The notes beneath the pieces were generated by a model, which did no database searches, was not told the origin of the DNA, and saw only the letters and a list, made by a program, of their open reading frames with translations. A stretch of 57,255 bases of DNA from an uncultured Gammaproteobacteria bacterium (GTDB taxonomy: Bacteria; Pseudomonadota; Gammaproteobacteria; Poriferisulfidales; GCA-002705445), in assembly GCA_913031205.1 (NCBI GenBank), contig CAJWEM010000006.1, positions 1 through 57,255 on the forward strand, given 5' to 3'. Every line of letters begins with the position of its first letter. Positions within the stretch are counted from its first letter, which is position 1. A program made the position numbers and the translations under genes. Shown here piece after piece: positions 29,824 through 40,586 of the stretch.

Positions 29824-30684
29824 TTAATTAATACTTTTGATAAATTGGGAAAAAATCTCTTCTGTTATTTTTCCACAAGTTCCTGTGCCAATTGTATTAT
29901 TATTTATTTTATTAATTGAAACAATACATTGTGTTGAGTTCGTGACAAAAATTTCATCCGCTGATTCTAATTCCTCTTTAGAAAATTCTTTTTCAATTAA
30001 TTCATATTCAGTAGATTTTATTAAATTATTTACGATATGAGTTCTTGAAATACCAGGAAGAATTAAATTACTTTTTGGACAAGTCTTGATAACATTTTCT
30101 TTAACTATGAAAACGTTGCTAGAACATCCTTCTGTTACATTGCCGTCTCGAATAAGAATTGTTTCATAAGCATTTTCCTTATGTGCTAATGTTTTCGCAT
30201 ACGCATTGTACAGTAAAGATATTGACTTAACATCACATTGCAACCATCTTTTATCTTCCATGATTATTGCTTTCTCTTCATTTGGTTTCTTTTTTGGAAA
30301 TCCTTTATTTTCAGAATAAAACATTAAAACTGAAGGGATATATTTCTTAGTTGCTGCATGTTCTCTGTATATGCCATCCTTTAGGTCTGAGGGCACACCT
30401 CTTGAAATCTGAATATATACGGAAAAATTTTTATAAACGCACGTTTCTAAAAGATTGTTAATTCTGTTAATCCATTCATCTCTTGAATAAGGATTTTCAA
30501 TATCTATCATATTTAAACTTCTTTCGAGTCTTTTGTAATGCTCATCAAAGAGAAAAGGCTTATAATTAAAATAAGGAATTAATTCGTAGATGCCATCAGA
30601 GAATAAATATCCTCGATCAAACACGGAGACTTTTGCTTCTTCCGCATCAAAAAAATTATCGTTCAAAAAAATTTTGTCACTCAA
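29824..30684 (-). CDS. dat: D-amino acid aminotransferase (class IV)
   Basis: 'VSVFDRGYLFSDGIYELIPYFNYKPFLFDEHYKRL', 'EGCSSNVFIVKENVIKTCP'. Confidence 0.88.
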   Translation of the reverse strand: MSDKIFLNDNFFDAEEAKVSVFDRGYLFSDGIYELIPYFNYKPFLFDEHYKRLERSLNMIDIENPYSRDEWINRINNLLETCVYKNFSVYIQISRGVPSDLKDGIYREHAATKKYIPSVLMFYSENKGFPKKKPNEEKAIIMEDKRWLQCDVKSISLLYNAYAKTLAHKENAYETILIRDGNVTEGCSSNVFIVKENVIKTCPKSNLILPGISRTHIVNNLIKSTEYELIEKEFSKEELESADEIFVTNSTQCIVSINKINNNTIGTGTCGKITEEIFSQFIKSIN

Positions 30685-30687
30685 AAC

Positions 30688-31833
30688 TTACTCGTTTATA
30701 AAAAAATTCGCGATTAAATCGTATGTTTTACGAAATAAATTTCCCTCATTCACATCTTCAAGTGAATAAATTTTCTCACTAGAAATGATTTCCCCAGATT
30801 TATAAAAATCAACTGTTCCAAGATTTTGATTTTTTCTTATAGGGGCAACAATTTTAGAGATTAAATTAATTTTTGGTGTAATCTTGTGATCATCATACTT
30901 TAACAAGGTCAAAAAAATATCTTTGTTAAAACCAATATCAATATATTTCTCTTCTCCGTTCCACATCCTTTGTCTTACAATTACCTGATTGATGTCAAAG
31001 TATTTTTTAGTTATAAAATTTCTAAAGCCAAATTTAAATAAAGTTTTCGCGTACTTAAATCTTGCTCTAGAACTGTTTGCACCAAATATTGCTGCTACAA
31101 ATCTTGTATCCTCGAACTTTGCCGAAGCAGCTAAACAATAACCTGCAGATTTAGTATGCCCTGTCTTGATCCCATCTGCATAGTCATATGTGGTAAGTAA
31201 ACGATTTCTATTGTTTTGAGAAATATTATTAAATTTAAATTCTCTTTGATTGAATTTCTTATATTGATTTGGAAAATCTTGAATTAATCTTTGTGATAAA
31301 ACGACTACATCTCGAGCGCTTGTATAGTGATTCTTATTTGGCATACCCGTTACATTTGTGAATCTTGTGCTATTTAAGCCCATATCTTTTGCCAATTTAT
31401 TTAGCATTGTAACGAAAAATTCCTCCCCACCAGCGATATGTTCAGCCAATACAACACTAGCATCATTTCCAGATTGAACTATAACTCCAGTAATCAAGTC
31501 TTTTATCAATACTCTTTTGCCAACCTCGACAAACATTCTTGAGCCGACCATTTTCCAAGCTTTTTTACTAACTACAGCATAATCATTTTCATTAATATAT
31601 TTTGACTCTAGAGCCTTAAAGACTAAATAAAGAGTAGCTATTTTTGTTAAACTTGCAGGTTCAACTTTTTTGTCTAAATCTTTACCAGCAATAATTGATC
31701 CTGTCTTAACATCCATCAAAGCGTAACTTGAAACATCAAGATTTGGTATAGAAAAAGGATATTTTTTTTCTGCACTTGAATATGAACTAAAGAAAACTAA
31801 TGAAAATAAAAAGAATACTTTTAATTTAGACAT
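30688..31833 (-). CDS. dacA: D-Ala-D-Ala carboxypeptidase (PBP5/6 type)
   Basis: SxxK 'PASLTKIATLYLVF', 'VQSGNDASVVLAEHIAGG', 'DGIKTGHT'. Confidence 0.95.
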   Translation of the reverse strand: MSKLKVFFLFSLVFFSSYSSAEKKYPFSIPNLDVSSYALMDVKTGSIIAGKDLDKKVEPASLTKIATLYLVFKALESKYINENDYAVVSKKAWKMVGSRMFVEVGKRVLIKDLITGVIVQSGNDASVVLAEHIAGGEEFFVTMLNKLAKDMGLNSTRFTNVTGMPNKNHYTSARDVVVLSQRLIQDFPNQYKKFNQREFKFNNISQNNRNRLLTTYDYADGIKTGHTKSAGYCLAASAKFEDTRFVAAIFGANSSRARFKYAKTLFKFGFRNFITKKYFDINQVIVRQRMWNGEEKYIDIGFNKDIFLTLLKYDDHKITPKINLISKIVAPIRKNQNLGTVDFYKSGEIISSEKIYSLEDVNEGNLFRKTYDLIANFFINE

Positions 31834-31900
31834 AAAATCCCCGAATTTAAATTTCTGGTTAGCATTGTATCACCTGATTCAAATTATATGAAAGTAAAAA

Positions 31901-32407
31901 TTAATTATTTTTAGACGCATCAATAGCTTCTACATGAACCTTTTCTGTACCTTCAGTAACTATGTCAAGTTTAACAGCAGCTGCGTATGATAAATCAATA
32001 ATTCTTCCTTTCTTAAATGGTCCGCGATCATTTACTCTTACAATTATAGATTTTCCATTTTTTAAATTTGTCACTTTAACATAACATGGAATTGGAAGCG
32101 TTTTGTGTGCGGCAGTAAGTTTATACATATCATACTTTTCTCTTGTTGAAGTTAGCCTGCCATGAAATTTTTTACCATACCAAGAAGCAAGGCCTTCCTC
32201 AGAATAGCCAATGTGGCTTTTTAGAGGCTTATATTGGACGCCAAAAACTTTATAAGTTTTCGGATTACCATATTTACTATATTTTTCAACCTTCGGAATA
32301 ACTTTTTTTAAATTATTAATATCCGAATATCTATCGTAATCTTTTTTAATTGTCGTACAACCAGATATAAAGAGAGACAGTAAAATAATTTGATATATTA
32401 TTTTCAT
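31901..32407 (-). CDS. rlpA: RlpA-like septal lipoprotein
   Basis: Lipobox FISGC, 'GLASWYGKKFHGRLTSTREKYDMYKLTAAHKTLPIP', 'VRVNDRGPF'. Confidence 0.94.
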   Translation of the reverse strand: MKIIYQIILLSLFISGCTTIKKDYDRYSDINNLKKVIPKVEKYSKYGNPKTYKVFGVQYKPLKSHIGYSEEGLASWYGKKFHGRLTSTREKYDMYKLTAAHKTLPIPCYVKVTNLKNGKSIIVRVNDRGPFKKGRIIDLSYAAAVKLDIVTEGTEKVHVEAIDASKNN

Positions 32408-33396
32408 TTACCTTCCTTGATTCTTTCACTAAGTTTAGCTACAACCATAGCGTAAAATGTACTTGGGTTGTATCTCATTATTACCTTAAAGTTCGAATAG
32501 CCAATTTTATATATCTTTTGCTTTTTACTTAATAAAATTAGATATTTTTGACCTGATTTTATTTCGCTATCTTTTAAATATTTTTCCAATTTTTTATTAG
32601 ATATCGCAATTGTTTTTACATCACCTTTTTTAAAAATTTCTTTTATATATTCTTTTTTAATTTTCTTATCAACATATATGCTTCCCCCCTTTTGCCATCC
32701 CTTGTTATTAAGAAAATTTGATATGCTAGCATAAATATCCATTTTACTGTGCCATAAATCGATGGATCCATTTTTATCAAAGTCTACCGCTAGTTTTCTA
32801 TAATTATCTGGCATAAACTGCGGTAACCCCATTGCGCCAGCATACGAGCCTTTTAAATTCTTATAATCTAATCCACTGTTATATGAAAGAGCGATAAGAT
32901 TTATGAGCTGTGCTCTAAAAAATTTATGTCTTTTAGGATGCTTAAGCGCAAGCGTACCAAGTGAGTCAATTACTTTAATTTTTCCGGTATTAGTCCCGTA
33001 GTTCGTTTCAACGCCAAGGAAGGCAACTAAAATTTCTGGAGGGACGCCGTATACCGACTCAACTTTCTTTAACAAATTTATATTTTTCTGATAGTAACTA
33101 ATACCATTTTTAACTCTCTTATCTGTGAGGTACTTCTTCTCGTACTGGCTCCAAGTATCTTTTCTTTCTGGTGCGTTTGCCATTATCCTAAGAATTTTAT
33201 TCTTAAATTTAATCGAATTTAAAGCTTTTCTGGAAAAGTCTTTGTCTACTTTGTATTTCTCATAAAGCTCTCTTTCAATCCCTAACAATTGACTTTCATA
33301 CTTTTTTAATTCACTAGAGTAATCTTTTGCATATGAATTTACAGATAAAGTAATAAAACTAATATAAAAAATTATTTTTAATAAAGAATTAATCAT
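32404..33396 (-). CDS. mltB: Lytic murein transglycosylase B
   Basis: 'YGVPPEILVAFLGVETNYGTNTGKIKVIDSLGTLA', 'GSYAGAMGLPQFMPDNYRKLAVDFDKNGSIDLW'. Confidence 0.94.
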   Translation of the reverse strand: MINSLLKIIFYISFITLSVNSYAKDYSSELKKYESQLLGIERELYEKYKVDKDFSRKALNSIKFKNKILRIMANAPERKDTWSQYEKKYLTDKRVKNGISYYQKNINLLKKVESVYGVPPEILVAFLGVETNYGTNTGKIKVIDSLGTLALKHPKRHKFFRAQLINLIALSYNSGLDYKNLKGSYAGAMGLPQFMPDNYRKLAVDFDKNGSIDLWHSKMDIYASISNFLNNKGWQKGGSIYVDKKIKKEYIKEIFKKGDVKTIAISNKKLEKYLKDSEIKSGQKYLILLSKKQKIYKIGYSNFKVIMRYNPSTFYAMVVAKLSERIKEGK

Positions 33397-34472
33397 TAGA
33401 CTCTCCTATTGATTGAAAACATTATGCCAAAAGCAAAAAATATTGATAATAATGAGCTTCCCCCGAGACTCAACAAAGGAAGAGTAACTCCAACGACCGG
33501 CAGAAGTCCGATTGCCATTGAGACGTTCGTTATTATTAATAGGACAAATATACATGTAATGCTGCCTGCTAAAATTTTTGAAAAATAATTTTTTGCCTTA
33601 TGAGTAATATGTATACATCTCAATATAATAATAAGATACAACAAAAATAAAATCATTATTCCAAAAAAGCCAAATTCTTCAGCGAAAACTGCAAATATAA
33701 AATCTGTACCTCTTTCTGGTAAAAATTCAAGTTGTGATTGTGTTCCGTTTAAAAAGCCTTTGCCAAAAAAACCTCCCGAACCTACTGCAATTTTTGATTG
33801 AATAATATGGTAACCTGAGCCAAGTGGATCACTCGATGGATCAATCAGCGTTAGTATTCTTTTTTTTTGGTAAGGTAAAAGTAAAAACTTCCACATTAAA
33901 GGTGCGACAACAAGAAATAAACCGAAGATGTACATAATATGTGTCCTTTTAATACCTCCAAGAAAGATGCTTATTATTCCGCAAAGTAATATTATTAGTG
34001 ATGTGCCCAAATCAGGTTGTTTTATTACAAAAGATATCGGAAGAAATATTATCAGAAATGAAATTACTAATTTTGTGAAGTCAATTTCTTTGTCTTCAGA
34101 TAAAGATAAAAACCAAGCTAACATCATCGGAAGAATAACCTTTAGAATTTCCGACACTTGAAGAGAAAAACCAAAAATCATTATCCACCTTGTCGCACCC
34201 TTGGAATCATGACCCCAGAATAAAGTTATAATTAGTAAAAATATTGAAATAACATAAACGTATGGCGATATTATTTTTAACCTATTTATATCTAAAGAGC
34301 TTATAAACAACATAAGAAAAAAACAAAAAATTAATCTAGTGCCTTGTCTAATGACAACATCTAGATTTTCATTTGTTGCACTATATAATATTGTAAGTCC
34401 AAGAAGCGAAACGATTATTATAGTTAAAAATAATAATTTATCTGTAACACCAATGTTTTTATTTAAAATCAA
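33396..34472 (-). CDS. mrdB: Rod-shape SEDS glycosyltransferase RodA
   Basis: 'KQPDLGTSLIILLCGI', 'FLPERGTDFIFAVFAEEFGFFG', multiple TM. Confidence 0.95.
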   Translation of the reverse strand: MILNKNIGVTDKLLFLTIIIVSLLGLTILYSATNENLDVVIRQGTRLIFCFFLMLFISSLDINRLKIISPYVYVISIFLLIITLFWGHDSKGATRWIMIFGFSLQVSEILKVILPMMLAWFLSLSEDKEIDFTKLVISFLIIFLPISFVIKQPDLGTSLIILLCGIISIFLGGIKRTHIMYIFGLFLVVAPLMWKFLLLPYQKKRILTLIDPSSDPLGSGYHIIQSKIAVGSGGFFGKGFLNGTQSQLEFLPERGTDFIFAVFAEEFGFFGIMILFLLYLIIILRCIHITHKAKNYFSKILAGSITCIFVLLIITNVSMAIGLLPVVGVTLPLLSLGGSSLLSIFFAFGIMFSINRRV

Positions 34473-36313
34473 TATCTTTCCTTCACTTTATTTAAATAGT
34501 AATTGATTATTTTATTACTTATTGGGGCAGCAAATTTACTGCCACTGCCAACATTTTCAACAACCGTTGCGATAACAATTTGAGGCTCGTCTATAGGTGC
34601 AAACGCAACATATAATGAATGATCCTTTAAATGGTCTGGTATGTTTTCATCGTCTCTTTCGTCTGTTTCTTGTGATAAGGAATAAACTTGAACGGTTCCA
34701 GTCTTGCCAGCTATTTTATTCTTTTTATCTCTAATGCTCCAAAATGCTGTTCCGTTTTGCTTATTTACTACATCAAACATCGCGTTTGTGATGATTTCCC
34801 AATCTTCCGGTTTTAAATTATTTTTAAAAAACTCTTCTTTCTCTAAAATTTTTTTATTTTTTTCCTTTTGAATATCTTTATTGAGTTTTGGAATTGATAT
34901 CAAGCCTCTGTTTGCAATTATGCTTGTTGCGTAGGCAAGCTGTAACGGTGTTGCTAAGAAATAACCTTGCCCAATACCAGTAATAACTGTGTCCCCATCG
35001 GTCCACTTATATCCAACATTTTTTTTCTTCCATTCATCAGATGGTAAAACCCCGGATGATTCAAAAGGCATATCGATTCCAGTTTTACTTCCAAAAGAGA
35101 AGTTTTTAAAAAATGATGACATATTTTTAATACCAAGATTATTTGCAAGATTATAAAAATAAACATCACAAGATTGAACTATTGCTTTATTAAGGTCAAC
35201 CATACCATGTCCCTCTGGCTTCCAATCTCTAAATCTTCTAGGACTATCTGGTAATTGAAAATATGGGCCTGCATAAATCTCTTGATAGGGATCTATTAAA
35301 TTATTTTTAATGCTATTTAATGCGACCAAAGGTTTTATTGTTGATCCGGGAGAGTAAAGCCCATTAATTGATCTATTAAAAAGTGGGCTCTTAAGTTTTT
35401 TTATCTCTGCTTGATCGTATCCATATTTCCAGAGTCTTTCGTTTGGATCGACGGAAGGCAAGCTAACCATGCCAAGAATTTCTCCGTTTTTTGGATTCAT
35501 TGCAATTGATGATCCAGAAAATTCTAACAAGTTTTGATGCATAAATTTTTGAAGTTCAATATCTATTGTAAGATGAATATCTACTCCAGCTTCGGCGTAA
35601 CCAATATCTAAATCGCGTAGCTGTCTGCCACGAGCATTTATTTCTACATGCTTGTACCCAGGTTTACCATATAGCTCATTTTCATAAAATTTCTCAACTC
35701 CTGTCTTTCCAATATATTGAGTATTTCGATATTTCTTTTTATCAAGACTTTTTAAATCTTTTTTATCAATATATCCAACATGTCCTAATATATGGTGGGT
35801 AACTTCTTTAAAGGGGTATTTTCTTAATAAGCTGGCGGTAACATCTAAACCATCAAATTTGTATCGAATAGATAAAATCTTTGCAACTTCTTCTTCGCTT
35901 AAATTACTTTTTAATATAATCGAATTATAATGAGAATATTTTACTCTTTTCTTATGGAAGTTATTAATTTCCTTCTGACTTAGGGCGATTTCTTTTTTTA
36001 CTGCTTCTATAATATTTTTTATATTCTTAGCTTCTTTAATATTGATTTCTATTGAATACAAAGATGCATTATCTGCAAGAACAATATTATTTCTATCATA
36101 TATTATTCCTCGTCTCGGAGGAGTTGATATATATTTAATTCTGTTTGTTTTTGATAATGTATCAAAATGATTAAAGCTCACAACTTGTAAAAAGTATAAT
36201 CTTATTATTAAAAATAAAGATAGTATTACTAGTATTGAGATTAAAATATTAAATCTATTTTGAAATAACTTTTCAGCATTTATTCTACTAAAATCTAAAA
36301 AAGATCTTTTCAA
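34469..36313 (-). CDS. mrdA: Penicillin-binding protein 2
   Basis: 'PPRRGIIYDRNNIVLADN', 'YSPGSTIKPLVAL', 'IAGKTGTVQV'. Confidence 0.95.
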   Translation of the reverse strand: MKRSFLDFSRINAEKLFQNRFNILISILVILSLFLIIRLYFLQVVSFNHFDTLSKTNRIKYISTPPRRGIIYDRNNIVLADNASLYSIEINIKEAKNIKNIIEAVKKEIALSQKEINNFHKKRVKYSHYNSIILKSNLSEEEVAKILSIRYKFDGLDVTASLLRKYPFKEVTHHILGHVGYIDKKDLKSLDKKKYRNTQYIGKTGVEKFYENELYGKPGYKHVEINARGRQLRDLDIGYAEAGVDIHLTIDIELQKFMHQNLLEFSGSSIAMNPKNGEILGMVSLPSVDPNERLWKYGYDQAEIKKLKSPLFNRSINGLYSPGSTIKPLVALNSIKNNLIDPYQEIYAGPYFQLPDSPRRFRDWKPEGHGMVDLNKAIVQSCDVYFYNLANNLGIKNMSSFFKNFSFGSKTGIDMPFESSGVLPSDEWKKKNVGYKWTDGDTVITGIGQGYFLATPLQLAYATSIIANRGLISIPKLNKDIQKEKNKKILEKEEFFKNNLKPEDWEIITNAMFDVVNKQNGTAFWSIRDKKNKIAGKTGTVQVYSLSQETDERDDENIPDHLKDHSLYVAFAPIDEPQIVIATVVENVGSGSKFAAPISNKIINYYLNKVKERY

Positions 36314-36333
36314 TTTACCCCCCTAAAAAATTA

Positions 36334-39300
36334 CTAAAAATTTCGCTCCATTTTTTTTAAAATCAAGTGTTTTACATCATCCATTATTAAATAAAAACAT
36401 GGTAAAACTATCAATATCAATATGGTAGCAAATAATAGACCAAAACCTAAGCTGACCGCCATAGGTGATAAAAATTTTGTTTGTCCTGTTGCAAAGAAAA
36501 TTAATGGTGATATCCCTAAAAAAGTTGTAATTGATGTTAAGACTATTGGTCTGGCCCTAACATTGCATGCTTCAATGGTTGCCTCGATTTTATTCTTTCC
36601 TGTATCTCTAAGTTTCTTTAGAAAATCTATTAAAATTAAAGAGTCATTTACCACTATTCCAATTAAAGCTAATAAGCCTATAACCGAAAGAAATTGTAAA
36701 TTATAATCAAACAAAATATGGCCTAAAATTACGCCAACAATTGCAAAGGGAATCGAAAACAAAACAACTAATGGATCTAGTATTGTTTTAAAAAGGACCG
36801 CTAGAATAAAGAAAATTATTGCTAAAGAAATAAATGCTGTTTTTTTCATATCAGCGAAGTTTTCTCTACTTCTTTTTTTCTCACCCAAGTACATGTAATC
36901 ATATGAATCATCATTTTGAAAAACTTTTTTATATTTTTTATCAAAGATAGCTGCCACTTCTATTGGTGTAATAATGCTTGGCTCAACATCTGCTCTAATT
37001 GTTGCAAGTCTTTGCCCATCTCTTCTTTTAACGGTGTTCATACCACGTGAAAGCTCCGTATCCGCGACTTCAGAAAGATATATAGTCTTTCCAGATTCTA
37101 AAACGATTGGCAATTGCTCTAGCTTGCTGCTATCGTTCCTGTATTTTTTTGAATAAATTAATCTCACAGGAACTCTCTCTCCGTCTAAATTAAAGTAAGC
37201 TGTTTCAAGGCCTAAATAGCCTGTTCTAACAGATTCTGCTATTTGTGCTTGCGTTAGACCAAGTTCTTTGCCTCTATTATTTATTTTATATTTAAATTCA
37301 ACTTTCCCTGGGTCTTGATCCTGATTTACATCTTTAACTCCATCAATTTGTGAAAGGAAATTCTCAATTTCTTTGGCGTACTTAGTTAATTTCTTTTGTT
37401 CCTGTCCTGTAACACCTATTACAACATCATATCCTCCGGGTCCTCCAGAAACTTTTTTTACAGCAAATTTTTGCAGCCCAGAAATTGACGATAATTTTAA
37501 TCTTAATGTATTTATAATTTCTTTTTCACTTCTATCTCTTTCGCCATAACTTTCAAATGACATATTAAATAACGGGGTTACAATATAATCTACAAATCCT
37601 TGAGGGCTCATATTTTTTAAACTCACAACGATTTGTATGTAATGACTTCCAAGATCGTAACTATTTAAATCCTTAAATGTAACGCCAACGTTTGTATGAA
37701 GTGACTCTAATTCTTCCCCAGATAGTTCCTCTAAGATCGACTCTTCCATCTTTATAGCAAGCTTTTCCGTATCCCGAAGACTACTTGTAATCGATGCCTC
37801 AGCATTAATAAAAAACTGCCCGCTATCTACTTTTCCAAATTGATAATACGGTATTCTTGTTACCGCAAAAGCAATTACAACGCATAGCACGCCGACTGTA
37901 ATGCTTGAAACTAAATATCTGTTCTGAATGCTGACTTTTAAAATTTTCTCGTATACAGATAGTATTTTTTTCCACTTATCTTTTTTATTACTCTTTTCTG
38001 GTTTTTTCAGGAAACTTGCGCAGTGTGATGGTAAAACTACAAAAGCTTCCATTAAAGAGCCAAGGAGAGCAACTGTTACGACAAGCGGGATGACCTCAAT
38101 AAATTTACCCAGAGTTCCTGTAATGCTTAACATAGGTAAGAAAGCCGCAATAGTTGTAAATGTTGATGCAACAATGGGCCAAAAAACTTCTTTGGCTCCA
38201 ATCTTTGAAGCTGAAATTGGATCCATTCCATCTTCAATATGTCGATAAGTATTTTCCGTAACGATAATTGCGTCATCAACAATCATTCCTAAAGCAACTA
38301 AGAATGCAAATAAAGATACCATATTAATAGTGAAGCCAAAAACATACATACCAAATGCAGCAACTAAAAAAGAAACAGGAATTCCAAACGCAGTAATAAA
38401 GGCTACTCTTGAATTTAAAAAGAAGTATAAAGAAAGTAACAGCAGCGTTAATCCAATAATCCCTGAGGATTTTACCGTATCAAGCCTTGTTTTAACGTTT
38501 TTTGAAAAATCACTGAATACTGAAACTTTAAGCCCAGAGGGTAGTGAGAAATTATTAATGGTATCCCTAACACCTTCTGATACATCAAAAACGGAGGCTT
38601 CCGCAGTTTTTGTAATTGACATATTCACTGCTTTCTTACCATTGAATCTACCTACAGAATTTTCATCCTCCAGTCTTTGCTCAATGGATGCGACCTCTTT
38701 TAGAAGAAGTTGTCCACCAATATCATTATTTTTCAGCGTTATATTTTCAATAGATTTTATAGATGATGATCCAAGCCCCCTTAGTAAAATATCTCCTTCA
38801 AGTGCTTTTACTGAGCCACCTGGAAGATCTCTTACATTATTTCTTAATGCAGCTATAATTTCATTCGTAGAAATTTTTTTTGCGGAAATTACTGACGGAT
38901 TTATAATTACCCAGATCTCATCATCTCTATTTCCAGCAATGCCAACTCCAGCAACCCCGTCCAGTTGCATTATTTTTTGTTTAATTTTTTTGGCATTTGC
39001 AAAAAGTAAACTTTGTCTAGTTTCTCCAAAAATGCTAACACTAATTACGGGAAATCTTGTTTTATCTTTTGAAATCTCAGGTTCTTCTGCCTCTTCAGGG
39101 AAACCATCAATTGCATCTACTAAGTCTCTAACTGTTCTTAATAGCTCGTCAACATCTGCCTCGGGCTTTAATCTTAAGGTTACTTCTGATGAGCCTTCAG
39201 AGCTAGTTGAATAATAAAAATCAATATCCTCGACATTATCTAAGGTATCTTCAATAGGAATTGTAACCTGTTTCTCTACCTCTTCAGGAGATGCGCCGTC

Positions 39301-39447
39301 GTATTCTGTTATGATCTTAATTGCATCCTTTTCAACAACCGGAAACATTTCCTCGGGCATTGATTGCCATGAAATAATTCCAATGACAACAACTAAAAAT
39401 AAAAATAAATTTACTACCAGTGGGTTTTTGATTGAATAATCTATCAT
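36334..39447 (-). CDS. RND efflux pump inner-membrane transporter (AcrB/AcrD/AcrF family)
   Basis: 1037 aa, 'FLVALGMIVDDAIIVTENTYRHIEDG', 'GIVVNDSLILIDFLKKLR'. Confidence 0.93.
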   Translation of the reverse strand: MIDYSIKNPLVVNLFLFLVVVIGIISWQSMPEEMFPVVEKDAIKIITEYDGASPEEVEKQVTIPIEDTLDNVEDIDFYYSTSSEGSSEVTLRLKPEADVDELLRTVRDLVDAIDGFPEEAEEPEISKDKTRFPVISVSIFGETRQSLLFANAKKIKQKIMQLDGVAGVGIAGNRDDEIWVIINPSVISAKKISTNEIIAALRNNVRDLPGGSVKALEGDILLRGLGSSSIKSIENITLKNNDIGGQLLLKEVASIEQRLEDENSVGRFNGKKAVNMSITKTAEASVFDVSEGVRDTINNFSLPSGLKVSVFSDFSKNVKTRLDTVKSSGIIGLTLLLLSLYFFLNSRVAFITAFGIPVSFLVAAFGMYVFGFTINMVSLFAFLVALGMIVDDAIIVTENTYRHIEDGMDPISASKIGAKEVFWPIVASTFTTIAAFLPMLSITGTLGKFIEVIPLVVTVALLGSLMEAFVVLPSHCASFLKKPEKSNKKDKWKKILSVYEKILKVSIQNRYLVSSITVGVLCVVIAFAVTRIPYYQFGKVDSGQFFINAEASITSSLRDTEKLAIKMEESILEELSGEELESLHTNVGVTFKDLNSYDLGSHYIQIVVSLKNMSPQGFVDYIVTPLFNMSFESYGERDRSEKEIINTLRLKLSSISGLQKFAVKKVSGGPGGYDVVIGVTGQEQKKLTKYAKEIENFLSQIDGVKDVNQDQDPGKVEFKYKINNRGKELGLTQAQIAESVRTGYLGLETAYFNLDGERVPVRLIYSKKYRNDSSKLEQLPIVLESGKTIYLSEVADTELSRGMNTVKRRDGQRLATIRADVEPSIITPIEVAAIFDKKYKKVFQNDDSYDYMYLGEKKRSRENFADMKKTAFISLAIIFFILAVLFKTILDPLVVLFSIPFAIVGVILGHILFDYNLQFLSVIGLLALIGIVVNDSLILIDFLKKLRDTGKNKIEATIEACNVRARPIVLTSITTFLGISPLIFFATGQTKFLSPMAVSLGFGLLFATILILIVLPCFYLIMDDVKHLILKKMERNF

Positions 39448-39459
39448 AATTTTTCTATG

Positions 39460-40521
39460 TTATTTAGATATTAAAATATCTTGGCCCTCTGCGAGTGATG
39501 AAACATCTTTCGTTACAATAATCTCCTCAGGCTTAATGTTTCCATTAATAACATAAATTTCTTTAAATCTTGTTAAAACATTTATTTCAGTTTTTTTTAG
39601 TGTTTTATTTTTTACGATAAATATATACTTTTTTCCATCATCATTTAATACAGATGAGACTGGAACTCCAAAACTTTGCTCTATTTTTGGCAAAACAAAG
39701 GTAGCAGTGGCAATCATTCCAGATCTAAATTTATTATCGGATGTTCTAATTCGTAGCAAATGTGTATATGTTTCTAGATTTGGGCTTGTCTGAAAAGATA
39801 TCAATTTACCTTTTGAATCAAAATTACCTGAAGATACTTTGATTTCCATATTTAACTTGAGTCCTTCGATAACATCACTTCTTACCTCAACATATAAATC
39901 TAGGCTTTTTGCATCAATTAGGTTTGCAATAACCACATTGGGACTAACTGTGTCTCCTTCATCAATATTGATATCATTTACGATACCCGAAAATTTTGCT
40001 TGAATAAATGTCTTATAAAAATCTTGTTTACTTCGGTACATTATAGACTCAAGCTCAATCTGTTTCTGTATTGTCTTGTCATATTGTGATTTTGATAGTA
40101 ATGATTTTTTATCAAGCTCTTCCATTCTTTTTACTTCACGCGTTTGTATTTCAAAATTCCTTTTTGCTAGTTCATACAATTTCTTATATATGTAGTACTC
40201 TTCAAGGATCAAAATTTTATCGCCAGATTTAACAAACTCTCCAGGCTGAACCAGCTTTTTAGCCAATCTGCCATTTATTTCGAATTGAAGGTCAGCTTTT
40301 TTTGATGGTTCTAGTCGACCTGTATACTCAACGACCGGTGAAATACTCTCTATCCTTAGTTTCATTGTGTCCACAACAACTGGAATTGGTCTATTTATAT
40401 TTGCTTCGGGTTCAGGCTGCACGATGAAAAGTAGTGCCGATACAGTTATAAAGAAAAAAAGAACCAATAGACTTAACCTGCCCTGATTCTTAAAATTACC
40501 AATATTCTTAAAATTAACCAA
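39460..40521 (-). CDS. RND efflux periplasmic adaptor (HlyD/MFP family)
   Basis: 'VVEYTGRLEPSKKADLQFEINGRLAKKLVQPGEFVKSGDKIL'; directly upstream of RND pump. Confidence 0.9.
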   Translation of the reverse strand: MVNFKNIGNFKNQGRLSLLVLFFFITVSALLFIVQPEPEANINRPIPVVVDTMKLRIESISPVVEYTGRLEPSKKADLQFEINGRLAKKLVQPGEFVKSGDKILILEEYYIYKKLYELAKRNFEIQTREVKRMEELDKKSLLSKSQYDKTIQKQIELESIMYRSKQDFYKTFIQAKFSGIVNDINIDEGDTVSPNVVIANLIDAKSLDLYVEVRSDVIEGLKLNMEIKVSSGNFDSKGKLISFQTSPNLETYTHLLRIRTSDNKFRSGMIATATFVLPKIEQSFGVPVSSVLNDDGKKYIFIVKNKTLKKTEINVLTRFKEIYVINGNIKPEEIIVTKDVSSLAEGQDILISK

Positions 40522-40586
40522 AATAACCTCTCATATGCGCTATTTTCAATTATTATCTCAAATTTTTGATATATAATATATCTTAT

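Noticed and set aside
38330-39214. 294-aa forward ORF (and 37928-38248, 36974-37156, 36422-36706)
   Set aside because: Antisense to the well-supported RND pump gene; composition reflects the opposite strand
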